From positions 453,848-517,847 of the forward strand of contig JAVSML010001065.1 of the NCBI GenBank assembly GCA_038503035.1: a DNA stretch of 64,000 nucleotides, written 5' to 3'. Source of the stretch: Crocodylus rhombifer. Taxonomy: Eukaryota; Chordata; Crocodylia; Crocodylidae. Position numbers and translations under genes: made by a program. Every line of letters begins with the position of its first letter. Position 1 is the first letter of the stretch. Below the pieces are notes generated by a model. It ran no database searches. It was given only the letters and a program-made list of their open reading frames with translations, and was not told where the DNA came from. Below are positions 1 through 11,959 of the stretch, piece after piece.

Positions 1-1029
1 ACATCTAGTATGGGTGCTCCCAAAAAGAACTAACTTAGTCTTCTGTGCTCAAGTGTTAAAGCTGTAAATTATACGTACATTTTAGAGATTAGAACATTGC
101 TTAATACAGGAGTTGTATGGGATTCTCAATACCCCTTGCCTGAACTCTTACATAGCAAAGGTAGAATCTGAAATAAAGATCTGACTACACCTTTTGCTAT
201 TAGGGCCATTCATAGATGCTCAAATATTTTTTGAACATAATCAGAGAAAATGAAGTATACAATTTTCATTCACTCAGTACTGGATATTAAACCAGTCTGA
301 TTTCTGTAGGAACGGTGTTCCGAGCAAAGTGTGAGTGGGTTATTATTTGTGCTACGAATCTTCATCAAGCAGTTAGTAGAGTGATCCATCCTCAACATAG
401 AGCAAATATCTTTGCTTTTTTAATTTAAGAAAAATGTGGGAAATATATCTGAAAGATTTCATGAAAGAGGTGTATTTTAAGGAGGAATTTAAATGTGAGA
501 AGCAGCAGGAGGAGAAATAGTCTATATTTTCTCATTTGAAACAAGCTGGAAAAATATCTGACAAGCTGAATAATAAGGGTGGGCAAGGAGGGGCACAAGC
601 CTAGAAGGCTGACCTCACACTTACAGAAAAAGTGGGTTTTAGGACAGAGGCATTGAGGAAGTGTGGGTTGCTAGAATGGAGACAGAAGGGCTTGAAGCTC
701 CAGGAGCTATGAATTCCAGGCTGTGATTGTGACCCAGAAGGTTTCACTTCTTGCTGCCTGCATTGGTTGATTTTTTTTTTTTTTAATCTGTTAGAGTGTT
801 GTTGGAGCCATAATGGCCTAGGAAATACCTGTTGAGTGATGTTACACATTACACTTCCAGCACACTACATCTGGGCAATATTAAGTTAAGGTTCTATGAG
901 CAGTCACACATTAAGAGTTAATTCTGTTTCTTGCTTGCACAGCTCTGACTTGCCACTGGAGAGAAAGTGAGCAAGGGCCATGGCTAGAAGCCATGGATGT
1001 TATTGCTGCTCTGGATGAGGGGCTAGAAA
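1..1029. other. no gene or repeat recognised
   Basis: AT-rich sequence with no ORF that resembles a known protein. The only local structure is a run of 14 T at 771-784. Confidence 0.5.
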
Positions 1030-1035
1030 TGGTGC

Positions 1036-1262
1036 ATTCTGGGATCTCCACTTAAGAGACAGGTGGGGGGCAGGTGGAAGTGCCAGTGCCCCCCCTGAGA
1101 GCACCAGATGAAGTGCCGTGCCCACTTCTGGGAGCACTGCAGCAGGGCTGCTTCCCAGTCAGAGTGACTGGTCATGGGGGGACCTCCCTACCCCAATCAC
1201 TGACTGGTTACTGGGGGGCATGTGCCCCCCCCAACTAAGGTGGCACCAGTCATCCATGTAAC
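1036..1262. repeat. GC-rich interspersed-repeat candidate
   Basis: A GC-rich block with runs of G and C sits inside AT-rich flanks. It contains repeated words: 'gtgactggtca', 'cactgactggtta', and facing 'ggggggcatgtgccccccc'. The composition matches other GC-rich non-autonomous elements in this window, for example near 51.8 kb. No terminal repeats or target duplication could be defined, so the family is unknown. Confidence 0.3.
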
Positions 1263-1269
1263 CCAGAGT

Positions 1270-2360
1270 TAACCCTCAACTGAAGTAGCATGACTTTGAG
1301 ACGTTCAGGATGTGAACAAGTGTTTGCAGGACCTGGTTTAAGTTTAGGCAGCATACTTGAAGACACCAAACCTAAACCCGGAATAGCACAGACAGGTGTT
1401 CATGGCTGCTAGGAGCAGCAGAGACAGCCCTAAGTAAATTAGTTGTGAGAGGAAGAGATTAAGGGAAGCTGGTGGGTTGGGGGAGGAGTTGGCAAGTTCA
1501 GGGGGTGGGTCTGCAGGAGGGATTCCTGATTGGGGGACAATCAAGGGGCTAAAAACAGCCTGGTCAGGGTCAAGGATGGGGTGAGGGTAGAAACAACACA
1601 GCCAACAGATCGTAGCAAATAGCTGGGTTTTCCCAGTCCTGCAGCTGCAGCATGAATGTGTACAGGTGTTTACTAGACTGGGTTAACACATTTTAGAGCA
1701 GGCATGTCATTTTTGAGTGATTTAAGCCCTGTGAATGTCTGCATATCCTGTGAATGTCTGGATGCCCTTGGTTAGGTCAATCTAAATGAAATACTGGTAT
1801 GTACCTTTAGAGAGCACCTAGCACAAATTAATGAGCTTTAACATGAGCATGCTTCAATTTTAAGCGTGCATCCTTAGTATGGTCTAAATGTAGCTTTGTA
1901 TAACTGTATCCTTACACATGAGAAGTTTTTTGTGATCTCCTCAGCTGGGGGACCTGTTTCCCCCATCAATACAGCTGGAGCCCATAGCTACCCTGAGTTT
2001 TAAGGCTCTCTGCCTCTATCCCCTGGCTCTTGCATACCAGTGCAGGAGCTGTATCATGTACGCCTCTGGAATAAGTATTCAACTTGTGTTGCATATGGAG
2101 TTTAACTTACACCTCCAGGTAACAAAAAAGGATACATCTGGACCATCATGATTGCTTGTTTACCCATATATGCCATTACACTTATTCAGGAACTATTATT
2201 TCTCTAACATGTCCTTGGAATACAATCATTCTATTATCTCACTCTAACCATTAAAAAAGCAGTGAGATACTACATTATGATTTACTATACGAAGTGCGAC
2301 CAGGAAAAATGGGTGTGAAATGAACCTAGTCAGAGTTAACATATGCTTGGAAGCTTTCAC
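1270..2360. other. no gene recognised
   Basis: No supported feature. There is a short direct repeat of 'cctgtgaatgtctg' at 1728-1741 and 1747-1760. The longest ORFs are composition-driven and resemble nothing. Confidence 0.5.
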
Positions 2361-5300
2361 AGATAGATTCATAGATGTTAGGTTCAGAAGGGACCTCAAT
2401 AGATCATCGAGTCTGACCCCCTGCATAGGCAAAAAACTGTGCTGGGTTCAGATGACCCCAGCCAGATGCCTATCTAACCTCCTTTTGAAGATCCCCAGGG
2501 TAGGGGAGAGCACCACCTCCCTTGGGAGCCCATTCCAGATTTTGGCCACTCTAACTGTGAAGTTCTTCCTAATGTCCAGTATAAATCTGATCCCTGCTAG
2601 CTTATGGCCATTATTTCTTGTGACTCCCAGAGGCACCTTGGTCAGTAGAGCCTCACCAATTCCCTTCTGCACCCCCATGATGAATTTATAGGCAGCCACT
2701 CTTGCGGAGGCTGAAGAGGTCCAGGTGCCCTAGTCTCTCCTCGTAGGGCTTGGCCTGCAAGCTCTTAACCATACAAGTGGCCCTTCTCTGGACCCTCTCT
2801 AGGTTATCCACATCTTTCTTAAAGTGTGGCGCCCAAAACTGAATGCAGTATTCCAACTGCGGTCTGACCAGTGCCCGATAGAGGGGAAGTATCACCTCCT
2901 TGCATCTATCATGCATCTGCCGATGCATGAGAAAGTGCTGTTAGCTTTGCAGATGACTTCATCACACTGACAACTCATGTTCATCTTGGAGTCCACTAGG
3001 ACTCCAAGATCCTTTTCTGCTTCCGTGCTGCTGAGCAGGTCATTTCCTAGGCAGTAGGTTTGCTGGACATTTTTCCTCCCTAGGTGCAGCACTTTGCATT
3101 TCTCCTTGTTAAATGGCATTCTGTTGTTTTCTGCCCATTTGTCCAACCTGTCCAGGTCTGCCTGTAGTTGTTCCCTGCCCTCCAGTGTGTCCACTTCTCC
3201 CTGCAGTTTTGTATCATCCGCAAACTTGGACAGAGTACACTTCACTGTCTCGTCCAAGTCACTGATGAAGACATTGAAGAGTATCAGTCCAAGGACCGAG
3301 CCCTGCAGGACCTTCCAGGTTGATACAGACCCGTCCACCACCACTCTCCAGGTATGACCCTCTAGCCAATTTGCCACCAACCGGACTGTGTAATCATCCA
3401 AGTCACAACCTCTTAATTTGTTCACCAGTATGGAGTGGGATACCATATCAAAGGCCTTCCTGAAGTCTAAGTAAATTATATCTACCCCTACTCCTGTGTC
3501 CAGGTATTTTGTAACCTGGTCATAAAAAGAGACTAGATTAGTCAGGCATAATGTACCTGCTATGAACCCATGCTGGTTTCCCCTCAGTATAATTTTTCCT
3601 GCTGGGCTCTCATACATGTGAGCCTTAATAATCTTTTCAAAGACTTTACCAAGGATGGAGGTGAGACTGACTGGCCTGTAGTTGCCTGGATCCTTCTTCC
3701 TCCCCTTCTTGAAAATAGGGACCACATTGGCCCTTTTCCAGTCCTCTGGGACCTGGCCTGCACACCACAAGTGCTCAAATATTCTTGCCAGTGGCTGTGC
3801 AATGACATCAGCCAGAGCCTACAGTACCCTTGGATGCAGCTCATCCAGGCCTGCTGACTTAAATGCATCCAGGCCTTCTAAGTGACTCTGCATTATCTCA
3901 GGGTCAACACTTGGTGGTCTGGCATCATGCTGTTGTCTCTCTATGATCCTATTGTGAGATTTGTCTTGCCCCTCGTTTAGGAACACTGAGGCAAAGAACT
4001 CATTGAGGAGTTCAGCCTTGTCCTCCCAGTCTGTCATCAATTGCTTTTGCCCATTCAGTAGTGGTCCTCTTCCAGCCTGGGCCTTCCTTTTACTCCCTAT
4101 ATATCTGAAAAACAATTTTTGTTATCCTTAACTTGGGATGCCATCCTCAGCTCCATGGTAGCTTTGGCCTTTCTAACTGTCTCCCTACAACTGTGAGCTG
4201 AGGAGGCATACTCCTCTTTAGTAATTTCTCCCTGTTTCCACTGCTTATATGCCCCCCTTTTTGCCCTTAGGCTGCTCTGGATTTCTCTGGTTAGCCAAGG
4301 AAGCCTCTTGGCCCCTCTCCCGCTTTTCCCCTGCATCAGGATCATCTCTCTCTGTGCCCGAAGGATTGCTTCCTTAAGGCACAGCCACCCTTCCTGGGCT
4401 CCCATCTCGCCAAATCTCTAACCCTGCAGTGCATCATTAACTAAATGCCTGACCTCACTGAAGTCAGCCTTCCTAAAGTCTAGCATTTCCACCCTACTAG
4501 TTACCTTTCCCACTCTATGCCTTATGGTGAATTCTATTATTCGGTGGTCACTGTCCCCCAGGTGACCACTGATCTGTAGGTCCACTACCATGTCATCCCC
4601 CATTTCCAGTACCCGGTACAGTAAGGCATTTCCCCTAGTGGGACCATGTACCTCTTGTGTCAGGTGGAAGTCCTGCACACAGGATAGGAATCTGCATGAA
4701 TGGTAGAAATTGGCTGTCTGCATCTCCCAGCAGATGTCAGGGTACTTTAGGTCCCCCCGACTACTGCTTCCCTAGTCTTTATGGTCTCCAAGAGCTGCCT
4801 CAGGAGTTCCAAATCTAGTTCTTTGCCTCGGTGTGGGGGTCCGTAGCAGACCCCTACTGCCAAATCCCTTTCCCCTTGACCTCCATGTATCCAAACCCAC
4901 AATCCTTCTACTTTCTCCTCCTCCAATTCCATTTTGATAAGGGTCGATGTAATATAACACTCCTTGACATAGAGTTCAACCCCTCCCCCTCTCCTCCCTA
5001 CCCTATCCTTTCTGTACAGCTTATAGCCCTCCATGTGTACTGCCCAGTTGTGGGTAGAGTCCCACCAGGTTTCTGTTAACCCCAGTAAGTCGTAAGTGTT
5101 TTCTGCAAGCAGGAGTGCTAGTTCATCCTGCTTGTTCCTCATGCTCATAGCATTACTGTATAGGTACTTGAGCCCTGTGACTGGCGCCTTTGTTGCCCCT
5201 CGGCTCTGATGCCCAATGGGCCCCTTATTGATTACCTGCTTATTGCTTACCTGTGATGTACTGCTGGACGTCCCATGGATTGCAGGTTCCTGATGTCCTC

Positions 5301-5400
5301 CTTCTTCTGCCTCCCCATCCCCCATCTGAGCTAGTCTAAAGCCTGACATAGGAGATCAACCAACCTGTTGGAAAAAAGACATTTACCTTTCGCTGAGAGG
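2361..5400 (-). mobile_element. CR1 LINE, long 5'-truncated copy (copy A)
   Basis: A chicken-repeat-1 type non-LTR retrotransposon in reverse orientation. Its 3' end lies at 2361, where the plus strand reads 'agattcatagatgttagg' followed by the usual 'gggacctcaatagatcatc' block. Upstream of it (on the minus strand) is the whole ORF2: an endonuclease at about 5150-4490, a linker, and a reverse transcriptase at about 3770-2900. ORF1 is not present. The 5' limit near 5400 is approximate. It lies next to two more CR1 copies and one very old one, forming a 9-kb CR1 cluster. No target duplication was recognised. Confidence 0.93.
2448..5349 (-). pseudogene. CR1 copy A ORF2 (endonuclease-reverse transcriptase), broken
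   Basis: The conceptual product is the CR1 pol protein, which nicks target DNA and reverse-transcribes the element RNA. Visible in order on the minus strand are an APE-type endonuclease ('LLGLTETWWDSTHNW', then 'GDSDHRIIEFTI' near 4530), a linker, RT finger/palm ('GNYRPVSLTSILGKVFEKI' near 3680, 'IIYLDFRKAFDMVSH' near 3470) and the catalytic box 'FADDTKL' near 3215. The C-terminal segment '[17 protein letters not shown]' runs to about 2700 and the protein ends near 2448. The reading frame is split into at least seven pieces (5349-4747, 4723-4418, 4405-4097, 4115-3819, 3770-2892, 2928-2686, 2699-2448), so the copy is dead. The catalytic aspartates are still encoded. Confidence 0.9.
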
Positions 5401-6029
5401 TCCATCACATCCCAGGAACCTCAGTTCATGAGGTTACACCAAGTAGTTTGCTGGTTTGGAAACATTTCCTTAATTTTCCTCTATAACTTTTGCAAAATAA
5501 TTTATCGTTTCAGGCTATCATCAGCATGTATGTCAAAAAATTCATAGTACTACAGTGAAGTAGAAATATTTCTTATGACAAGTTCATGTATGAATTATTG
5601 CAAGACTGACAATGTCACATAAAAAACTTGCTTTAGAAAGGGAAATAAGTGAAGCCTGTGAAGATTAGCATTTTGGCTTCTGCTTATCATATTTGCTAAT
5701 GCTTTAATGATAGTGAAAACCTGTATTTTAAACTTAGGAGGAAGATATTTAAATAGAAAAATATTAATAACCTCTATGAAAGCAAAACATATAAAATAGT
5801 GTAAATTCTAAGACAAAGTAGACTCTTCTAATAGGACTGAATGTGAATCAACTTTACAGAAAAGTGATAGAATGTAATTTGTCTAGCCGTAATTCCTATA
5901 AGTATTGTGTTGAAATAAAAAAATATAATATTATTTTATAACCCTTCACTTCTCTGATATACATTTTGAGAAAAATATACCAAAACATGAAATGTCCAGC
6001 AAGTTTTTACATTGTAGATGGCCATTGTC
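5401..6029. other. AT-rich spacer, possibly the eroded 5' part of the old CR1 that follows
   Basis: No clear feature. CR1 copy A fades out near 5400 and the old CR1 becomes recognisable only from about 6030. Some of this stretch may be its unrecognisable endonuclease region. Confidence 0.35.
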
Positions 6030-7600
6030 TGCTTCAGAAATCTGAGGAAAGAACAAAGAAGTTATTCATTTTGAATCTGGTTCTCATCAGTAGGGATAAA
6101 CTGATTATGATGGTGAAGGTGGTTAGAAATGTGAGAGAAAGTGATCATGATATGATAGAATTCATGATTCTAAAGACAGGAAGGCAGGAGAACAACAAAA
6201 AGGGGTACTGGTCTTCAAAAAGACAGATTTCAGGCAATTCACACAAATAGTTGGTCAGCTACAATGGCTAGGCAAATTAAAAAGAAAAAGTTTGATAGAG
6301 CTTACGGTTCCTAAAGGACATAACATTGGAAGCTCAACATCAAGTTACTCCAACAAGGAGGAAATCTAAAGAGAACTACAAGAGGCCTATGCAGTTACTC
6401 AACTGTCCTTTTCACTACTAGAAAATTAAAGTGATGAACACAGACCATGGAAGAAAGGGTATGCCACTAAGAAAGTATTCAAAGATATAATGTGAGTGTG
6501 TAGGGACAAAAAGCAAAAAGAAAAGGCAACCCCCGCCAAGGAATTGCAACATCTAAGATATGTATGCAACCAGAAGGTGCTCTACAAATATAACAGATGG
6601 AAAAAAAGATCAGGGACTGTGGGTTTTTCACTTGATGGAGAAGTTTAGGAAATAACGGAAGCTGAAAAGAAAACAGAGCTACCTAAAAAAATAACAGTAT
6701 CTAGGTAACAAGCAAAATGAATAAAAACAAAGAATAGGAAAGTCTACAGATTACAATAAGTAATGATTGCATCACAGATCTTTTGACTAATCTGAATTCA
6801 TTTAAATCAGCAAGACCTAATGGAATTCATCATAGCAGTCTGACTGAATAATTGGGGGGAAAACAAACAAGCTGGGAATTACAAGCAATAATTCTTGCAT
6901 ACCTGTGGCTGACATGACTCACAGACAAGGTTCTGGAGAAAGGCTAACATATTACCCACTTCAAAAGTCAGAGAAAGAAGAACCTGGGGAATTATAGACT
7001 GGTCAGCGTGGCTTCAATACCTGGGGAGTTATCAGAGCAACTTACAACATTTGTAAATATCTGAAGCGTAAGGGAGAGTGATCATTAATAACCAGCATTG
7101 ACAAATTAACCTGTCTTCTAACTTTGAAAAAGTAACTGATCTGGTAAATATGGGGATTAATGAAGACAAGATATACATGGATTTTGATAAATTACAGTAA
7201 GTAAACTGGATAGATCCAGAAATCTATGTGTGCTAGATTAATTAATGGTTTAAGAGTTTGAAACTATTAACGGTTTGATGTCAGATTGACAGAGTGAGTC
7301 AAGTGGGGTCCTAAAACCTAGAAGTAACCAACAAAATAATAAAAGGATTGAAATATGAGGCTTATGAAGGAACTGTGTATACTTAAAAGAATGAGGCAAG
7401 ATATGATAGCAGCTTTAAGCTATTGCAAAGGTTACTATAAAGAAGATGGAGAAAATTATTTTCCCTTGCCACAGAGTAGCATCCAAAGCAGTGAGTTTAA
7501 ACCACAGCAAGGCAGAATCAGATTAAATCTCAGGAAAAACTTGTTTGCTATAAGAAAAGTAGGACAATGAAAGAAGATGTCAAGATGTTATGGGCTCTAT
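6030..7600 (+). mobile_element. very old CR1-clade LINE remnant
   Basis: Recognisable only by scattered protein fragments in the CR1 order. 'NLVLISRDKL' and 'ESDHDMIEFMIL' (endonuclease, 6070-6170) come first, then 'SARPNGIHHSSLTE' in the linker near 6810. 'NLGNYRLVSVASIPGE' marks the RT start near 6990, and a palm-like 'IYMDFDK' lies near 7175. The last piece, 'QGRIRLNLRKNLFAIRKVGQ' (7510-7570), matches the ORF2 C-terminal block seen in copy B. Stops and frameshifts occur throughout and the base composition has drifted to that of the AT-rich background. It is therefore much older than its neighbours. The limits are approximate. Confidence 0.72.
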
Positions 7601-7637
7601 TTTTTCTGAGTTTTTTTGGAGACATCAGAATTGACAT

Positions 7638-8256
7638 TTCATAGATTCATAGATACTAGGGTTGGAAGGGACCTCAACAGATCATCGGATGCAGCACTCT
7701 GCACTTATTCTAGTTGTACTGCATCCCATTGTGTACTGCCCACTTTTCTAACCTGTCCAGGTCTGCCTGCAATTATTTCCTACCCTCCGGAGTGTGCACT
7801 TCATCCCACAATTTAGTATCATCCACAAGCCTGGACAGACTACACTTCACACCCACATCCAAGTCACTGATGAAGATATTGAAGAGTACAGGTCCAAGAA
7901 CAGAACCCTGCGGGACCCCACTACACACATCCTTCCAGATCGATAATGACCCATCTACTACTGCTCTCTGGGTGTGACCACTAAGCCAATTTGCCACCCA
8001 CTGGACCATGTAAACATCTGTATCGCAGCCTCTTAATTTATGGGATGAGATACCGTATCGAAGGCCTTGCTAAAATCCAAGAAAATGACATTGACCACTA
8101 CTATTGTGTCTAAGCATTTTGTGACCCTGTCATAAAATGAAACCAGATTGGTCAGGCATCATCTACCTGCTACAAATCCATGTTGGTTTCCATGCTGCAT
8201 TATTTTTTCCCGCTGGACTCTCACAGATATGATCCTTCATAATGTTTTCAAAGGTT
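7638..8256 (-). mobile_element. CR1 fragment with internal deletion (copy A2)
   Basis: The 3' tail ('catagattcatagatactagg') at 7640 is followed after about 50 bases by RT sequence equivalent to the 'tgcagcactttgcattt' part of copy A (3085-3102). Roughly 700 bases between tail and RT are missing. The minus strand then reads RT fragments '[20 protein letters not shown]' (7870-7930) and 'FENIMKDHICESPAGK' (8205-8250). It stops abruptly at about 8256, where copy B begins in the opposite orientation. A second small deletion lies near 8040. Confidence 0.88.
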
Positions 8257-11200
8257 GGCAGACCTACTCCGGCGGGCTTTAAATTAGGCTTGTCGGGGGA
8301 AGGGGTAGATGAGGGCAGAGGAAACATCAGACTGCTAGACCAAACAGCACCCACCACTACAGCCCAGCCCAGCCCGAGTGAAGCGAATAAACAGGTAAAA
8401 GACAGGGGCCAGGGTAACACTGGGACTAGGGGGTCAGTACACACATCTACAGGAGGCCTCAAATGCTTCTACACACGCAAGTAGTATGGGTAACAAGCAG
8501 GAGGAACTCACCCTCCTGCTGGCTGACACCAGCCTGGATATAGTAGGGATTACAGAAACATGGTGGGACTCAACGCATGATTGGGCGGTGAATGTGAAGG
8601 GCTATAGGCTGTACAGGAGGGACAGGATAGGAAAGAGAGGTGGGGGCGTGGCACTCTATATTAAGGAGGAATACACATCCTCATCAATTAGTAAGGAGTC
8701 AGGGGAGGGGCACTCTGAAGTGCTTTGGGTTAGGGTACAAGGCAGTCGAGGGGAAAGAGACTTAATGATGGGAGTCTACTACAGACCTCCCAACCAGGGA
8801 CAGGAGCTTGACCAGGATTTCTTGGGTCAGCTCACAGAGGTAGTGAAGGCTAAGGATGTGGTAGTCATGGGGGACCTGAACTTCCCGGACATCTGCTGGG
8901 AAGAGCAGTCAGCCAGGTCAGATCGTTCAAGTAGGTTCTTAGACAGAGTGCAGGACCTCCATCTAACCCAGGAGGTGCACAGCCCCACCAGGGGGACGCC
9001 TTGTTGAACCTAGTGCTGGCCACAGGTGATGACCGGGTGAGAGGACTGCGGGTGCTCGACCACCTGGGTGACAGCGATCATCGCCTGCTGGAATTCACCA
9101 TCCAGCGCAAGGTGGCACAGGCATGCAGTAAGGCAGTGGCCCTAGATTTTAAGAGGGCAAACTTCAACGAGCTAAGGAGGATAGTTGGAGAAGCACTGAA
9201 ATCCCAGAGGGGAGGGGAGCCAGGTGTCCAAGGTGAGTGGTCACTCCTTAAGGAGACGATCCTCCAAGCCCAAAGGAAGGTAATCCCGATGAGGATCAAA
9301 GGGAGCACGAGAGCACGCAAGCCTCCATGGCTCACCAAAAGCATCCGAGAATGTCTCCTTTCTAAAAAGGTGGCTTACACCCAATGGAAAGAAGGGGTCA
9401 TCACCAGGGAGGACTATAATGTAGTTGCTCGGGGATGTAGGGAGGGTAGTTAGGAAGGCCAAGGTGGAGATGGAACTGGGACTAGCTTCCCAGATTAAGG
9501 ACAATAAGAAGTCCATTTTTAAATACATAGGAGGTAAAAAGAAGGTCCCGGGTAATGTGGGGCCCTTGAAGGACACGTTGGGAAACTTGGTCATCACACC
9601 AGACGACAAAGCTAACATGTTCCACGATTTCTTTGCCTCCGTCTTCCTAAGTAGGGACCAGGACAGCCACCTCCCTGCTGGGCCCCCCTTGGGACCCAGG
9701 GGAGGCACACCTGGGCCATGGGTTAGCGAGCATTTAGTTAGGGAGCTTTTGGAGGGGCTGGATGTTTTAAAGTCAGCTGGTCCAGATGATCTCCACCCTA
9801 GAGTTCCAAAGGAACTGGCTGAGGTCATTGCAAGTCCCCTGACACAACTTTACGAGCACTCATGGTGCTCTGGAGAGGTACCGGAGGACTGGAAGGGGTC
9901 CAACGTGGTTCCCATCTTCAAAAAAGGCAGGAAGGAGGACCCGGGGAACTATAGGCCAGTTAGTCTTACCTCAATCCTAGGTAAGCTGTTTGAGAAAATT
10001 ATGCTGGCACACATCCATGAGGGGCCAGCAGGGGACTGCATGCTTAGGGGCAACCAGCATGGGTTCATCAGTGGCAGGTCCTGTCAGACCAACCTGGTGG
10101 CCTTTTACGATCAGATCACCAGATAATTTGATGCAGGGGTAGGAGTGGACATAGTCTTCCTGGACTTCCAGAAGGCTTTTGACACTGTCTCTCACCCCGT
10201 TCTCCTTAAGAAACTGGGGGACTGTGGTATAGACACCCACACAGTCAAATGGGTCGCCAACTGGCTGGAGGGCCACACCCAGAGCGTGGTGGTGGATGGG
10301 TCCTTCTCAACCTGGAGGGATGTGGGCAGTGGGGTCCCCCAGGGCTCGGTCCTCAGGCCCGCACTGTTCAACATCTTCATCAGTGATTTGGACAAGGGGG
10401 TAAAAAGCACCCTGTTCACATTTGCTGATGACACTAAGATGTCGGGGAACGTGGTCACACTAGAAGGAAGCAACAGGCTACAATCAGACCTAGACAGGTT
10501 ACAAGGGTGGGCGGATGAGAATAGGATGGGTTTCAACACTGACAAGCGCAAGGTGATGCACCTGGGGAGGAACAACCGGCACCATACCTACAGATTGGGG
10601 AACTCCCCTCTTGTCAGCACGGAGGCAGAAAAGGGTCTTGGAGTCATCATTGACTCCAAGATGAGCATAGGTCAGCAGTGTGGGGAGGCAGTTAGGAAGG
10701 CCAATCGTACCTTGTCATGCATCCACAGATGCATTTCAAGCAGGTCAAAAGAGGTGTTCCTCCCCCTCTATGAGGCACTGGTCAGGCCACAGTTGGAGTA
10801 TTGTGTCCAGTTCTGGGCACCGCACTTCAAGAGGGATGTGCGCATCGAGAGGGTCCAGAGGAGGGCCACTCGTATGATCAGGGGACAGCAGAGCAGGCCC
10901 TACAAGGAAAGGCTACAGGACCTGAACCTGTTCAGCTTCCAAAAGAGAAGGCTGAGGGGGGGATCTTGTGGCTTGTTATAAACTAGTCAGGGGGGATCAG
11001 CAGGCATTGGGGGAGTCACTGTTCCCCCGAGCACCGCCAGGAGTGACCAGGAATAACGGTCACAAGCTGGCAGAGGGTAGATTTAGGCTAGATATCAGGA
11101 GGCGCTACTTCATGGTCAGGGCAGCTAGGGCCTGGAACCAACTTCCAAGAGAAGTGGTGCAGGCTCCTGCCCTGAGGGTTTTTAAGAGGAGGTTAGATGA

Positions 11201-11302
11201 ACACCTTGCTGGGGTCGTTTGACCCCAGTACTCTTTCCTGCCATGGTAGGGGGTTGGACTAGATGATCTGTTTAGGTCCCTTCTGACCCTAGAAACTATG
11301 AA
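8257..11302 (+). mobile_element. CR1 LINE, long young copy (copy B)
   Basis: A CR1 copy that starts shortly before ORF2 and runs to the 3' end 'accctagaaactatgaaac' at about 11302. The 5' part (8257-8485) corresponds to the region ahead of the endonuclease ('GGLKCFYTRK'). ORF1 is absent, so the copy is 5'-truncated. Its tail ('tagaaactatg') matches copy C (14558) rather than copies A and A2 ('catagattcatag'), which indicates two subfamilies. CpG and GC content are well above the surroundings, which fits a fairly recent insertion. Confidence 0.94.
8486..11222 (+). pseudogene. CR1 copy B ORF2, nearly intact
   Basis: Endonuclease-reverse transcriptase of the CR1 clade. The endonuclease covers 8486 to about 9130 ('IVGITETWWDSTHDW', 'VVVMGDLNFPDICWEE', 'GDSDHRLLEFTI'). 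RT runs from about 9930, with palm motif '[14 protein letters not shown]' at 10154-10195, '[11 protein letters not shown]' near 10330-10362 and catalytic 'FADD' at 10421-10432. The protein ends 'RRLDEHLAGVV' with a stop at 11220-11222. I see four main lesions: a frameshift near 8990-9005; a frameshift at 9425-9453; an in-frame TAA at 10124-10126 between two same-frame ORFs; and a frameshift at a G7 run (10956-10962) where copy C has six. All catalytic residues that I could check are kept. The copy is inactive as it stands. Confidence 0.92.
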
Positions 11303-11619
11303 ACCTTTCCAAGGATGGAGGTCAAATTTGTCTGAAATGGTTAAGAACAGCAAATTCTTCCTCTCTGAAGGATCCTGGACTAGTTAACCCCAAAGATTCT
11401 TTCCAGATCTATGTAGGCCACTGACAGATGTTCAATTAAAGGTGTGATGGGATCTGACCTGTGCCACACATACATGGCAGGATTGTAAGATTGAGGAACA
11501 GCTCCAATTCATGCCATATTGCTGGGGCGGAGTGATCCTGTGATCATAATCCTGGCATCTCTCTGCAGTGGCAAGTAGGAAGCCAGGTGCCTGATGGGCA
11601 CCAAGTGAGGCATCAGCTC
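11303..11619. other. spacer between CR1 copy B and an older LINE
   Basis: No independent feature seen. It may hold the unrecognised 3' end of the LINE that begins, on the minus strand, at higher coordinates. Confidence 0.4.
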
Positions 11620-11959
11620 ATTAAACATCTACAAGTGTGGCTGTAGTACACAAATCTTGAGTGACAATCCCATCTGCACTTATCATACATAAACTTCATA
11701 TCTAACAGTCCTAAATGTGATGAGTGCTTCCTCCTGAGGTTTCTTCTTTCTCCTACACGTTGGGCTGTTCTTTCCTCAAAGCCCTCATTCCACTCTTAAT
11801 AGATTATTTCCAACTGCTTTTGATCCTCAACAATTTTCTCCCAGTCCTTTCATTCAATGTTCATTGTCCCCACCTCTGTCTTGAAATAATCTTTGAAACA
11901 GAGATAAAGATTCCAACATAGCATTAAAAGTTGACACTGACTGAGAAGAGAATGGATGC

